Shown in pieces: positions 24,494 to 36,200 of a stretch of 64,000 nucleotides of DNA. The DNA comes from Liolophura sinensis (Eukaryota > Mollusca > Polyplacophora > Chitonida > Chitonidae). The number at the start of each line of letters is the position of its first letter. Position 1 is the stretch's first letter. Position numbers and translations under genes: made by a program. The DNA is taken from NCBI RefSeq assembly GCF_032854445.1, contig NC_088302.1, positions 35,780,191-35,844,190 of the forward strand. Direction: 5' to 3'. Under the pieces are notes generated by a model, which saw only the letters and a list, made by a program, of their open reading frames with translations, was not told the DNA's origin and made no database searches.

Positions 24494-25867
24494 ATGTGAT
24501 TGGGAGTGTAAATAGTGGCTAATGATTTCAGTGAAGCGGCACATTATATCATTTTTGACTACCATTTAACCGGTGTATCTGTATAGCACTGCCGCTGAAC
24601 TCTTGATCATGGGTTTATACAACATAGAATAAAGATCAGTCCTGGGTAATTTTACAACTTTGATGTTTCAACGCATTGAATAACTCGATGGAGGTGGGAC
24701 ATAGGCCCCGGGTTCTCTGTAGTACCTCCCACAAAACTTCTATCTTGATAGGTTGTATAATTTGAACCACTTTGGAAGTGGCTCCGCTACCTGTATGGTA
24801 CAGATGAACTTTTTGTCATGGATCATAGAACGTAGAATATAGACTGAACTTGAGTTCAAAATATCAAACTGTGATGGAAAAAGTCGATGATCGTGGTATA
24901 AACATGTATGTGGAAATCTGGTTGTCTGTATTACTGCCGCTGAACTGTTTATCAATTAAGTTCATTACACAACGTCATATATAATTCAAAAATCTAGTAT
25001 ATAGTTCAAAATCTACAGACGTGCATGGAAGAACTCGATCAAGACAACACGAGAGTAGTTCCATTCCATGTATAGGCAATAACCTTACCACTGAGCTCCA
25101 CCAACACAAAGCTGTATGGATGTCTAGCATACTAAGGTTTTAGTCGGGCGTGATGGCATATGAGCTATAATTTATTATAAATGACTTAATACAGTGTAAA
25201 GTTTTTTCTTCTGTGTGAATGTGGTGTTAAACCATAATCATTCATTCATTCATTCTTCTGTGTGTTATGTTGTGTTCGATATGTCACACAAATATGGCCT
25301 CTCAGACTACTGATTTGTATTGAGACTATATATACGTAAATATGTTTGACAGCGTGAGCATACGAACACGAAATGAACACAGCATCTAATCAGATCACGT
25401 CATGACAGGTTTCGATAATAGGATTTAGACTAATTTGTAACACTGTATGAGTAAATAAGATAAATAATGAATTTGAAAAGGAAAGACTGATTCAGGAGTT
25501 AGCGGTTTTTACAAGGTCTGGTTTCAGATTATCAGTTCCTAGTTTTATCCCTGTGTAACTACCCCGGGGTTTCCAGTGCTACCATACCACATTGATTAGC
25601 AGATTATGATCGTCGTATACAGGTCACAATGTTAATTCAAGTCTCTTAATGCATGGGTACTTCAACGGTCATTGATTGCTTCAGGGGTAATAGGCCCTAG
25701 CCTGCCACTTAAGGACTTTTGGTTAGTTTTCCCTATGTGCATCTCTGAAGGTAAAACCACTTCTCGATAAACAGTTCTAGGCGTAAGATCTGTTTTTGTA
25801 ACTTGTAACTAAGATTTTTTTTTGTATTTTCGCTTTAAGACGTAAAATTAAGCGTATGTATGTCACT

Positions 25868-26815
25868 GAACTTCAGGCCTTCTAAGATCACTTGTAAATG
25901 TGGACTTCAAGACGAGCAAGATCATTTGTGGATGCGTATTTTCAGGAGATATAAGGTCACTTATGGCTGTGCACTTTAGGAGGTATAAGAGCACTTGTGG
26001 TTGTGCGCTTCAGGAGGTATAAGATCGCTTGTGGCTGTGCACTTCAGGACGTATAAGGTCACGTGGTTGTGTACTTCAGGACGTATAAGATCACATGTGG
26101 TTGTGTACTTCAGGACGTATAAGATTACATGTGGCTGTGCACTTCAGGACGCATAAGATCACATATGGTTGCGTACATCAGGAGGTATAAGATCACTTGT
26201 GGCTGTGCACTTCAGGACCTATGAGATCACTTGTGGTTGTGCACTTCAGGACGTATAAGACCATTTGTGGCTGTATTCTTCAGGACGTATAAGATCACAT
26301 GTGGTTGTGTTCTTCAGGACGTATAAGATCACATGTGGTTGTGTACTTCAGGAGATATAAGACCACTTGTGGCTGTGCACTTCAGGACGTATGAGATCAC
26401 TTGTGGTTGTGCACTTCAAGACATAAAATTATTTGTGGCTGTGCACTTCAGGACACATAAGATCATCTGTGGCTGTGCACATCAGGAGGTATAAGATCAC
26501 TTGTGGCTGTGCAGTTCAGGAGTGTAAGATCACATGTGGCTGTGCATTTCAGGGAGCATAAGATATTTCACGACATATAAGATCACCTGTGGCTGTGTAC
26601 TTTACGACGTATAAGATCATTTGTGGTTGTGCCCGTCAGGACGTATAAGATCACCTGTGGTTGTGTACTTCAGGACGCATAAGATCACTTTTGGTTGTGC
26701 CTTTCAAGACGTATGAGATCACTTGTAGCTGTGCACTTCAGGGCGCATAAGATCACCTGTGGCTGTGTACTTTACGACGTATAAGATCATTTGTAGCTGT
26801 GTACGATCACGATCA
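25868..26815. repeat. Minisatellite, 34-bp unit, about 27 copies, just upstream of the CUB gene
   Basis: The unit is close to GTATAAGATCAC, then TTGTGGCTGTGCACTTCAGG, then AC, giving 34 bases. Copies vary at a few positions (TGTGGCTG/TGTGGTTG, GCACTTC/GTACTTC), and some units are one or two bases shorter. The array ends about 60 bases before the ATG of the CUB gene, so it forms its immediate upstream region. No open frame spans it. Confidence 0.92.
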
Positions 26816-26873
26816 CAAGCCTGAGGATTCCAGGATCATTTGTGAATACGCTACATATACATACTTGTGCGTC

Positions 26874-29800
26874 ATGGGGCCTAATATCGCTTTATTCATC
26901 GGTGTAATACTTCTTTTCCTTGGTATGTCAGGTAAGTGAATTGACATTTGCTATATGGCTATGTTTTGGAACTTACTATTGAAGATATAACATTTAGATT
27001 GCAGTCATGTACGTATGTATGTAATGTATGTAATGTATGTATGTATGTATGTATGTATTTATTTATTTTAGGTTGATTAGAACTCCCTGTTATTTATGTC
27101 ACTGTACGTGCTTGATGCCATTGACGTACACTGAAATAATCTAGGTGTGGTAGCAGAAATTCGTGTTGGGCCTAACGTTTGTCAGCCATAATGGATGCTC
27201 CACTTCAATAATTACCAAGACCAATTTTCTTGTATTTATCAAAAATGGCCTAGGGTAAACAGTTTTTATAGCATAGGATGAACAATTAGTCTTCACTGGC
27301 ACAGGTACAATACGTAGTGGGACAGACTTTGATGTGTCGAATATTTTTTATGTTTTAAAATTCAACGTATCGGTAAATATACCAGCGGGTTATTCTTAAA
27401 GTATATCACTGTTACCTTACTTTTGAAATATTTCTAGCCTCCTCGGAATGTTCGTCCAGTCCCGTTCAACTGATTGCAACATCCAGGAAACAGGTCCTTA
27501 CCTCACCCGGCTACCCAAACCAATACGACAGGTAGGTCTACACGACCATATGTCGAAGTATACAATGGGTTAATTTAGTGCACTTCACCATTTTTGAAAC
27601 AGACTTCCACTTTTGAAATATATTCCACTTTTTCAAATTCAGACTAGTTTTGAAATAATCCTGCTGTATAATTTTGAAATAAATCCCACTTTTGAAATAA
27701 AAACTGCCGTGACGAACATTGAAATGAGTTTGCTTAATACTTTTGATTGACAGTTTTCCTATTCCTAAATGGTCGTGTTTTGAGAAAACATTGACTATTT
27801 GTGAACATTTTTTTATTTTCAAAACTGGTATTATGCTTCTTTTTTCAAAATGCTCCATGGAATTATAACAAAGTACATGCAAATGGCTTGTTTCTTTATT
27901 TGCTTTTTAGCGGCATGCTGGTGAATATTTCAACGGCGTTGGGTTTTATTGGGTGGAGTGCCCAAGATAAATCGCCGACATTTCAGATGGCAAGCACCAA
28001 CGAAATGAAAGCGCCATCTCAGAAGAGTGATATTTTGAATGATTTATTTATTTTATTTGATTGGTGTTTTACGCCGTACTCAAGAATATTTCACTTATAT
28101 GACGGCGGCCAGCATTATGGTGGGAGGAAACTTGGCAGAGCTCGGGGGAAACCCACGACCATTCGCAGGTTGCTGGAAGACCTTCCTATTTTGAATGAGA
28201 TGGCATTGTGAAAAACGTGCTACCAAGTTGAATCCGTCATCTTATCTTAGGTCGCCACATTGGATATATGAACATTAACAATTAAAGCGCAACGGAGACA
28301 AATGTACATATTTTCATATCGACAGTTTATATACTAACTAGGTACACGATTTGAATACTAATTTCACTCATTCGCAAAATATAATTTGCGCCTTTCTAAC
28401 ATTATTGAAAACTGTTGAGTGCTTCTCTTTGCATCATTCCGTTCTACTTTCGTATTTTAGATATTTTCTTAGTTCTTTCGTGGCTTCTGTTAGACGACGT
28501 TTTGGGAATTTTGCGCTGCGATTATGGACCTGGAATCCCAAGCATTTATACATATTAATACATTACTTATAGTTAAAATGGCCTAACTAACAACTGGCAT
28601 CTCAAACAGACCACTATGTAGGTTACTTTAATGCAAGTGTGTATGTTCTTTCTTACTATGAGATTTGAAAACCACGAGTAACATATTCGCTGCCGTACGT
28701 CATTTCTGAATTAGTTTTTGTAGCGACTATAGCGCCAATGAATTACATTTCAGAGCCCTGCTTTGTCGATGGATTATTCACGCTGAAGGTGAAGGCGAAG
28801 TGGTACGACTAAAGGTCAAGGACACTCAGTTGGAACCGAGCACAGGGTGTCGAAGCGACTATGTTCAAATTCACGACGGTATGTACATACATGTACTGAA
28901 TTGGACTCATAACCTAACCTTCCAGAATATGCTTACCAAACGCATGTGTATCCAATTTACATACGTGTTCAAATTCATCTGATTACCGTGCCTTCCGGTA
29001 CATATTCATGTAGCTCACTTCCCAACTTTATGTACATACTGTCTCAAAGCACAAGATATGTATCACAGGCAGACATTAATTGTAACAAATTTGCACAGGA
29101 ACATTAATGTGTACACATTGTGTACCTTTTTGTGTAAATTTTCGCGGGCTACACAAACACGTGTACAAAGCAGTACTCATTTGCTGTTTGAAAGCACGTG
29201 CTTACTTCATTGGTGCACGTGCTTCTTTCCCTTTAAACACACCCGTACTTGTCCACAAATTTCTTTTGACTCATCAATAAGTAAACTGTTGCAAAACCGT
29301 GGAACAAACCGCGTGTTCATACAGAAGGGTTGTATAAAAGTCCAGTAGGTATACACAACAATATTGCATACGTATTAGATTGCACTTTTCTTATATATCT
29401 GATACAATATACCTGATTATATACCTGATACAGATACATTTTTCTTTGTGTCCGGATAGTGTTATGACGTGGCTTACAACATATTTCTAATGCCACGTCA
29501 CTGGAACATAGTGTCTAAAACTCCAGGTAGCCCTCGCTTGCTTATTGGAACATCATACCAAATGTTCCAGGGGGTTCTTCGCTAAATTATTGAAATTGAA
29601 TATAGCAGGAGCCGCTCTAGCTGGGTTTGTGCTCCCTCCATTAATAAATCTGACCAACCCCACCCTAAGTTATTCTTGAGCAAATCCTTACCAAGTCAAT
29701 CAATCAATCAATCAATCAACCGCTTTCACCTGCTATAATTGTTAACGGTTGTGCATTAAGTAGGAACTGTATGGAGTAAAAGTTTGTATGCATGATTAAT

Positions 29801-29887
29801 TCTGTCTTTATAAGAAAAAATTAAACAAGACTTCGCTGTCTTTGTAACGTGCGCGTGGAAATGTTTAATGTCTCATTTCAGATGTTT

Positions 29888-29924
<37 letters not shown>

Positions 29925-31768
29925 CTGTTAAACTCAATAACTTCCTACTTTAGAATTTTCATGTTTATGAGAAATCGGAATGTTCGGTGTACATCATCAA
30001 GCTCTTGGCAAATTACTGACGAAAATTCTCCCGTGTGATGTAGACATGCCCATTTCATAAATGGCTATATGCCATCAAATATGTCTGAAAGAGGGTTGAT
30101 GTTTTAAACTCGTCGATGAGAACAAAATATAGTTTGTGGTTTTACTCAGATGTGGACTTTTCTCTTCCAACCGTTTGCCAGGGCCCCACCGGATCTACAA
30201 GCCTCTGTACCGATGGTGTGGCACGCGGAGACCTCCAGTGCTGCTGCCAACTTCACATAACGTGCTAGCCGTTTTTAAAACCAACCTTCGAGATTGCCGG
30301 AGGGGATTTGCCCTGGAATACTGGTGCGAACGAAAAGGTAAATGATAGATGTTCATTACATTGTGCATTCGCATCGTATCTGCACAGGAACTGCAAGGGA
30401 AAACGTTTTTTGTTATTAAAAACTTGATATATACAGAGGCATCCTTGGTTGCACATTTCCGCAACGCAATTAGCCCCCTTCGTTTTGAAAACAATCAAAT
30501 ATTTGTCTCCTGTGGTGATTTTCCATTTCAAAAATTCAATTGTCTAGACAAAACAATTAACGCCTTGAATATATACATCTGTGTGCATTTGCAAAGCGAG
30601 AACTGGTTTTAAGAGAAATGCGTCAGTGCATCTGCTGGGACTTTTTTCAGTATTGGGAAGGTGTCACAAGAACGCAGTATTCATTTAAACCAAAATGACA
30701 TGGTATAAATTAACACAAAATTGTTCGGTTTTAAATTCAAGAAAGGGTTACCTAAGTATAAAGATGTTAAGCAGGTCCATGTATTAGTGGTGGAGCATCG
30801 CTACTTCAGTAAAACGCTCCACAATGGTAAACGTCACATTTAAGTTCAACATGAGTTGATCAGAAAGCAAAGCAGTCAGTCATAAAATCAACCAGTCGAT
30901 ATATTGGAGAGAGATTCCACAAATCGCTGAGCAAAGTTAATGGAAGATTGAACATATGCAACGGAATTAGTGGGTTAATCATGCCTTAAACAGTAAAAGT
31001 TACAACACATTGATGTATTGTATATTCTGATATCCTGTAGACGGTGTGAAGCAGACAAAGATGACGCCGGGCGTTCATCGTGACCTTTTGCTGGTTCTTG
31101 TTGGACTGATAAGCTTCACCTTTCTGGCAGCGACACTGTTCCTGATGGCGAACCGGATTAAAATTGTCTTGGTCTCCTGTAGAGATAACATTTACCGACC
31201 GGCAGTGGACCGGACGAGCTCACAACCAGGTGCCACAAATACAGAAGACAGGAGCAGTCTACAGTTAACCAGCCCCCTGAGACCCCACATCGATTTTCAT
31301 GCGGTGGTGAAAATGGCAGAAAACACCTTAATCCGGGATATGCAATTTGGAGGACAGACGGAAGACAATATCGATGGTGTGAAACAATCAAAGGAAACAG
31401 AAAACTCTAAAATTGACAGGAAAAGAGTGATGTACGTATTCTATCCGCCAAAAGAAGGCGCAAAAAGTCAAGGAAAAATGGGTGATCAAGTTGGCGAGTC
31501 GATGAACACACATGTTAGTGTAGACGACAACGCGAAAATAGACAAGAGTAAGAGACAGTCTTTAACTACGCCAACGGCAGTGACGTCAGGGGATAGACTG
31601 GGAAGTACCCAGAGCAGAATGCGAACGTCACGTGAGCAATCATTATCAACACCAGAGGTGAGAGTGAGTCCAGCGCCTGAAAGAAATATTGTGTGTGACA
31701 AGCACGTGTCATCGGTGATCAAAACAACCGTGTTTTCAACAAAACTTTGCAGATTCGCAAATGATTAA
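26874..31768 (+). CDS. Single-CUB-domain, single-pass membrane protein (5 exons, about 386 aa)
   Basis: Exons 26874-26931, 27438-27531, 28754-28878, 30182-30337 and 31041-31768; phases chain 1, 2, 1, 1 and the stop is TAA. Residues 1-19 are a signal peptide (ALFIGVILLFLGMS). Residues about 24-141 are one CUB domain with TSPGYPNQYDR, DYVQIHDG, YRWCGT and GFALEYWC, and cysteines at 24, 55, 83, 105, 131 and 141. Residues 160-181 form a membrane segment (LLLVLVGLISFTFLAATLFL). The remaining 205 residues are a charged, Ser/Thr-rich cytoplasmic tail. CUB domains bind proteins or glycans outside the cell; the tail suggests a receptor or adaptor. I do not recognise a named family. The 3' splice site of exon 4 was chosen at 30181 because it alone restores the CUB frame. 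Confidence 0.88.
27010..27066. repeat. GTAT/TGTA microsatellite in CUB intron 1
   Basis: Runs of GTAT with occasional lost bases, ending in TATTTATTTATTT. Intronic, no coding role. Confidence 0.85.
27438..30337 (+). CDS. CUB-domain exons 2-4 of the membrane protein gene
   Basis: Exons 27438-27531, 28754-28878 and 30182-30337 together carry the whole CUB fold. Exon 2 gives the first strand and SPGYPNQYDR. Exon 3 gives ALLCRWIIHAEGEGEVVRL and TGCRSDYVQIHDG. Exon 4 gives the second half, RWCGT to EYWC. The order CxnC, DYVxIxDG, CGT, GFxLxYxC is the standard CUB signature. The extra cysteine pair (24/131 or similar) is unusual only in its spacing. Confidence 0.9.
28043..28186 (-). mobile_element. 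5'-truncated SINE (family 1) with 12-bp target duplication, CUB intron 2
   Basis: The + strand shows tail, core and part of the body (TTTGATTGGTGTTTTACGCC, GGCGGCCAGCATTATGGTG, CGACCATTCGCAGG). TATTTTGAATGA flanks it at 28031-28042 and 28187-28198. The tRNA-like head is absent, so this is a truncated retro-insertion. Confidence 0.85.
28215..28520 (+). repeat. Dispersed repeat B copy in CUB intron 2
   Basis: It shares GGTCGCCACATTGGATATAT, AACTAGGTACACGATTTGAA, ACATTATTGAAAACTGTTGA and the TTCTTAGTTCTTTCGTGGCT region with the copies at 37.7, 39.9, 43.9 and 53.6-55.5 kb. The copy lies directly after the SINE. Confidence 0.6.
29694..29719. repeat. Short TCAA microsatellite
   Basis: Five to six tandem TCAA units within intron 3 of the CUB gene. 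Confidence 0.8.
29890..29932. repeat. AT dinucleotide microsatellite, about 21 units
   Basis: An uninterrupted AT run inside intron 3 of the CUB gene. Confidence 0.95.
31041..31768 (+). CDS. Last exon of the CUB protein: membrane segment and long cytoplasmic tail
   Basis: The exon starts after GTAG at 31040 and encodes the membrane anchor and the complete intracellular region. The tail is hydrophilic, with basic and acidic clusters, Arg-x-x-Ser sites (KRQS, SREQS), a YVFYPP tyrosine motif at about residues 275-280 and two Ser-Pro/Thr-Pro sites near the end. No enzyme domain is seen. These are candidate phosphorylation or adaptor sites by inference only. Confidence 0.85.
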
Positions 31769-32156
31769 AAAAAGTAACAGTTGATTCTCAGGCATTCGTC
31801 GGAGATTTGAAAGGAAGATGTCGAAATATTGAATGAATTATCCGATCTTTTCATTAAATCATAAATTATTATGCCATATTCATATCTACTTCATGGAGAG
31901 AAAATATATGTGAAGTTTTTATTGTATGAAGCACTTAATTACATGTGGAACGTAGTAAGCCAATATATTTTACGTTTAACAACATTTTAAAGCGCAGGTC
32001 GGTTAATCGTGTGTTTCCAGAATAACGAAGACATACGAAAAAGATCCGTAAAACTATTATGTGCCTTACGTATCTTGAACACTTTAAAAGCCCGCACTTT
32101 CCCCCCGCGTGTATTCTTACTAACAGTGCATATCATGATTATTGATCGTGGTATAT

Positions 32157-32162
32157 AATAAA
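32157..32162 (+). promoter_or_regulatory. Poly(A) signal AATAAA after the CUB gene
   Basis: An AATAAA hexamer lies about 390 bases after the stop codon, within an AT-rich 3' flank, and just before a second minisatellite. Confidence 0.5.
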
Positions 32163-32291
32163 ATTATTATGTACTGTTTCTTATACAAGTGTTTATACAA
32201 GTGTTTATGTTTGAACGCCAAAATGCAGATTCCTAGCAAAATGACGAACACTTGCATATTTTCACTTGCCTCTTACCTGAATCTGACTTTT

Positions 32292-32480
32292 GTGTGAATC
32301 TGGCTGTCACCCCATTGTGTCTTTTGTGCGAATCTAGCTGTCGCCCCAATGTGTCGTCCGTGTGAGTCTGACTGTCGCCTCACTGTGTCATATGTGCGAA
32401 TCTTACTGTTTCTCCAATCTATCTTTTGTGCGAATCCGACTGTAGACCGAATCTGTCTTTTGCGGAAATCTCGCAATTGC
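32292..32480. repeat. Minisatellite, 34-bp unit, about 5.5 copies, 3' of the CUB gene
   Basis: Units begin GTGTGAATCTGGCTGTC or GTGCGAATCTAGCTGTC and end with a TGTGTCTTTT-type stretch. The period is 34 bases, equal to the array upstream of the gene, but the sequences are unrelated. Confidence 0.85.
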
Positions 32481-32694
32481 ACTAACCTGTTTTTTGTTGT
32501 AGTTGATGGTCACACAACTGAAGTGCAACTCTAGCTGAATTGTGTCGTTATAAGCCTTTATGGTCCGATCCGACTCAATTAACCCTATCTTCCACTCGTC
32601 TCGACTGGAATCGGCGCTATTTGGAGTTCACTCGCATGCCATGGGTGACTGCGACCAACTCTGTACGACCAAATGAGTTAAATCTTAAGTTCGG

Positions 32695-32908
32695 TCACCA
32701 ATGCGGTCGCTGTGAGTTCAAGTCCAGCTCATGCTGGCTTCCTCTCCGGCCGTACGTGGGAAGGTCTGTCAGCAACCTGGGGATGGTCGTGGGTTTCCCC
32801 CGGGCTCTGCCCGGTTTCCACCCCCCATAATGCTGGCCGCCGTCGTATAAGTGAAATATTCTTGAGTACGGCGTAAAACACCAATCAAATAAATAAATAA
32901 ATAAATAA
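32695..32908 (+). mobile_element. 5'-truncated SINE (family 1) with 11-bp target duplication
   Basis: It starts at CACCAATGCGGTCGCTGTGAG, keeps the B box (GAGTTCAAGTCC), the core and an AAATAAATAAATAAAT tail. CTTAAGTTCGG flanks it at 32684-32694 and 32909-32919. The A box is missing. Confidence 0.88.
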
Positions 32909-32919
32909 CTTAAGTTCGG

Positions 32920-33650
32920 CATACACGAGAGCTTAATATGCGACTCAGCTTAACAGGGCTTTCAGAGTTGGTCCTGTGTATGCGATGTAACCACCCGACT
33001 CAGCTGGAGTTGTACTTCAGTAGCTACGTGTATGCCGCTTCATATGTATTTCCGTCATCTGTATGGAAAAGCAGAATATTGCACCATTATCGGATGCAAG
33101 CTACTAAAGCATAGGGCAAAAAGTAATTCCCTACATTGTCACTAAACACGTACCGCGTTAGTTTTACATTATCGTTTTTCTGTTAGACAAACAATTACGG
33201 TCTACAGTCAAAACAGTTAATACGAAATAATACATGTAGTTACTATCAGCCACGCAAAACCAGTAGCAAAAATACTTCCCAGAGATACTGTACACGTTTA
33301 TTTGTGTTTTGTAAATTTCATAAGAATCTGTAGTGAATATAACATTATTGATATCTCACTTGAACGCATATGTTGTGATTGTGAGTAACGTAATCTGTAT
33401 AACGGTAATTGTAAACGCTTTGTGTATCCCGCTTGGTGGATAATTTACTGGTAATTAGGAAGGTGGCGGTCTCTGTGACTGGTGCACTATACACAACGCT
33501 GGTGAAGTGATCGCGTGCATTTGCCTCTTAGATTGTGTGGTCCACATATGACCCCACAACAAACCAATGGTCACAGGTTGTAGTCCCTGGACCGGTAAGG
33601 AAATGAGATGCGTATATGTACATATAGATAGGTACTGTCGCTGACGGAAC
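32920..33650. other. Intergenic, nothing distinct
   Basis: AT-rich sequence with no coding pattern or known repeat that I can see. Confidence 0.5.
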
Positions 33651-33805
33651 CAGGCCATCGCTAGTGTAGTTAGACACGCATCGGCTCCGCGGAGGCTTGG
33701 CTTTTAGTTAACGCTGCGCATTCACACGGCATATAGACGACTGGACTGGAAGCGTATGACTGTACAAGCTGTGCATAGCTTACCCCGATCGAGAGGCCAG
33801 AAAAT

Positions 33806-33821
33806 ATGTCCGTAACAACAG
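33806..33821 (+). CDS. Candidate first coding exon (MSVTT), orphan
   Basis: A GC-richer stretch (33,650-33,805) resembling a leader ends in AAAATATGTCCGTAACAACAG followed by a consensus GTAAGT donor. This gives an ATG and five codons plus one base (phase 1). No downstream exon with a matching phase was found. It could be the start of an unrecognised gene ending at 48.6 kb, or chance. Confidence 0.2.
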
Positions 33822-34045
33822 GTAAGTAACGTAACGGTGAATACTACAACATCATCTTCATTTCAGGAATGTGGGAGTTTGTTCTGAGTTACTGTTGGAT
33901 GTTAACACGTCCTTCATATAGATACTATGGTAAACTCATATCTTTTGCTGTGAAAGATTGATTACAGTTTACCGTATATTATTACAGATTATTCAGGACA
34001 AATGAGATATATCATTTCTTAATTAAGGTGTTCTTTTTTCTTGGG

Positions 34046-34167
34046 ACACTCAAAAATTAATTTGTTAATTTTTAACAGAAAGTTTCTTGTCTGAGTGACG
34101 CTAGATTCTAGCAACACTCAGACAACAGACTTTTTGTTAAAATTAACAGTTTAATTTTTTTGAGTGT
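34046..34167. mobile_element. Hairpin (fold-back) element, 122 bp, with arms of about 52 bp
   Basis: The left arm begins ACACTCAAAAATTAATTTGT and runs to TTGTCTGAGTG. The right arm is its reverse complement with about 8 differences and ends TTTTTTTGAGTGT. The loop ACGCTAGATTCTAGCAA is itself near-palindromic. This is a fold-back MITE or a strong cruciform former. Confidence 0.8.
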
Positions 34168-34299
34168 AACGTATGGCTTAAGTGTCATTGCTGTTTTGTA
34201 TTTAGAGCAATTGTAAATCCGCAAGCTTTTCTGTTCTAAATGTTGTTATTGATTAGAGTGATTTCGTCAAGTCGAGATGAAAGGTAATGTACTTGTGTA

Positions 34300-34405
34300 T
34301 TGGCCTTTGTTTGGAGTTACATCGTTCTCAAGAATATTATTGTGGGAGGAGAGCTTGTAAAGCCAGGGGGATACCCATGACAATTGCAGGTTACTGGTAG
34401 GCCTG
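34300..34405 (-). mobile_element. Old, diverged SINE (family 1) fragment
   Basis: It keeps TCTCAAGAATATTATTGTGGG, GGAGAGCTTGTAAAGCCAGG and GACAATTGCAGGTTACTGG, a diverged reverse copy of the family-1 core. Confidence 0.5.
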
Positions 34406-35360
34406 GGCCTCTAATGAACCGTAATATTAAATTTATAGAGCCACAACCCATCGCTGTTAGCTTCGAGTGCTAAGCATTAGTACTCATCAGATAACAATTT
34501 TTGTCCTAGAGTACATTACTAAGACCTTGCTAATTTAGTAATTGGTAACTCTATATTCAAACCAGAGATAACTTTTTACGGTAAAATTTTACAACAGTTA
34601 AAAAAACATTGTTTTCATTTGAACCATATAATAGCCCATTATTCAGTTAGGATAATTGGTGATGCGTATAGCAATACATTCTTGAGTATGTGGCCGCCTG
34701 TTGTAAACCAAGATAGATGGTGGATAATGTTACCACTGTAGAGTCTTTAGTATCATTTGTTGGTTAAGAAATGATGATACAGTGGTAAATGGTCAGATTC
34801 TGGGGAAACTGATTTGTCTAAGACCGGGCGGATAACGAATCCTTGCTTGTTGACGTGTTATAATTGTCATTTCTGTGCTGTTGTCGTGCAGCTTGTAACA
34901 CTAACTTTTGACAAAAATTTTGGGTCTTGTGATCAATATAAGTGAGACCATTTTAATAAGTTTGGATAAAATGCCTTAAAACCATTGACAGATCGTTTTC
35001 TTTTCTGTGAAACAAATTGACTAGGGTTTGTGGAGGGTTTCTGATATTGTTGATTTAATGCAGTTGACCAGTGGAATAAATTGGAAAGCCTTGATCTTTT
35101 CTCTTTCATAGAATTATGCTGCAATTGTGGTAAAATTCTGTAGTTGCATCTAGGGCACCTTTCTTGTCCTCCAAGTTGTTTAATAGATGGACGTTTTCAT
35201 GTTGGTAACAGATTGAAAAATGGTCAACCTATACTCCATTGTGAGTCCCCCAAACCGTGAGTTATACTTTGGTATATTTGAAAAGAAAGAAGCTATCTTT
35301 TTCTGTGAAGTTGTGACTTGGGTTCAAACCGGGTGGTTCATTCATTCTCTTGTTTTAAAA

Positions 35361-35436
35361 TAGTATACCTTATTAAAAGAGTATACCACATTAAAAGAGT
35401 ATACCACATTAAAAGAGTATACCACATTAATACAGT
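35361..35436. repeat. 18-bp tandem repeat, four copies
   Basis: The unit AGTATACCACATTAAAAG repeats four times with changes only in the outer copies. Confidence 0.9.
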
Positions 35437-35999
35437 ATAAGAATAGATTATACAACTTGGACCCGAATGGCTTTAAGCGTGAAGTATTCCATATTGTATT
35501 TGTACAGCTATTGTTTGGAAGGAATTTGGTGTAACTGGGTTATTGAAATACGCTTTACCATTGATAACACTTTAGCACCAGTTGACTAAAATAACCACAC
35601 CAGCCGAGTGGTGGTGTATTATGGTCAGTCGTTCTTGGTCATGTTGTCCTTAGCAGGATGGTTACAAAGGCGGCTGGTCAAACAGTACTGACCAGATGAC
35701 CAACGGTGTGCTTTCACTACAACTGAAACTCGAATTGTTCTCCATTTCCCGCTTGGTTACCGCCTTAAAACACGGAGCGAAATAGATTTGGTTCTTCACT
35801 AAAACACACCATATACATTGGAGATGCAATTAGTTAATGTGACGTAGCTGTAAACGGTCAAATGGTTGGGCTATTTTAAGGCTACAGACCAATGTCCATG
35901 AAACAGGCATACCATCGGAGGATGATACCAGTGATTCTTGTGGGGGTGAATATTGTCTCTACTCTGCATCAGTGTAAAAGGCTACAGCGTTACGTGTAA

Positions 36000-36200
36000 A
36001 ACCAGCGCAGCAACGACATTGAGATAACTGGCAAATGGTATCGGGTAACCAGTGAAATAAGGCAGAAATGACTCAGTTTATCTCAGTTGGGTTTTTATTC
36101 TATAACTGTCATGTAAATGCTTGAATATTAGCAACGTATACATCACCTAGCACCAAAGCAATGCCATGAAAGTTTGGCGTGGCATAGTTGTCAGGACAGT
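36000..36200 (+). repeat. Dispersed repeat C, copy 1
   Basis: It contains CTGGCAAATGGTATCGGGTAA, CCAGTGAAATAAGGCAG, GGGTTTTTATTCTATAACTG and AGCAACGTATACATCACCTAG. The same order of phrases is found in four other places in the window (see the other repeat C entries). Confidence 0.6.

Larger units (their letters stand above)
21875..25867. other. Intergenic region between PCM1 and the CUB gene
   Basis: About 4 kb of AT-rich DNA with no convincing coding exon. It contains one full-length SINE (23528-23785) and one MITE (24254-24493), described separately, and a short TG run near 22932-22948. A phrase ACTGCCGCTGAACT recurs at about 24588 and 24932 with loosely similar flanks, perhaps an old duplication. 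Confidence 0.5.

Noticed and set aside
25868-26815. Regular array resembling a CRISPR
   Set aside because: The units are contiguous 34-bp tandem repeats without unique spacers, in an animal genome.
30151-30181. Earlier acceptor (TTTTACTCAG) for CUB exon 4
   Set aside because: Joining there puts the CUB residues out of frame and meets a stop soon after; the CCAG at 30178-30181 restores HDG-PHRIY and the RWCGT to EYWC half.
32540-32830. 96-codon open frame, and its minus-strand partner at 32695-32922
   Set aside because: Both are translations of a family-1 SINE; the same peptide arises at the 42.5-kb copy.
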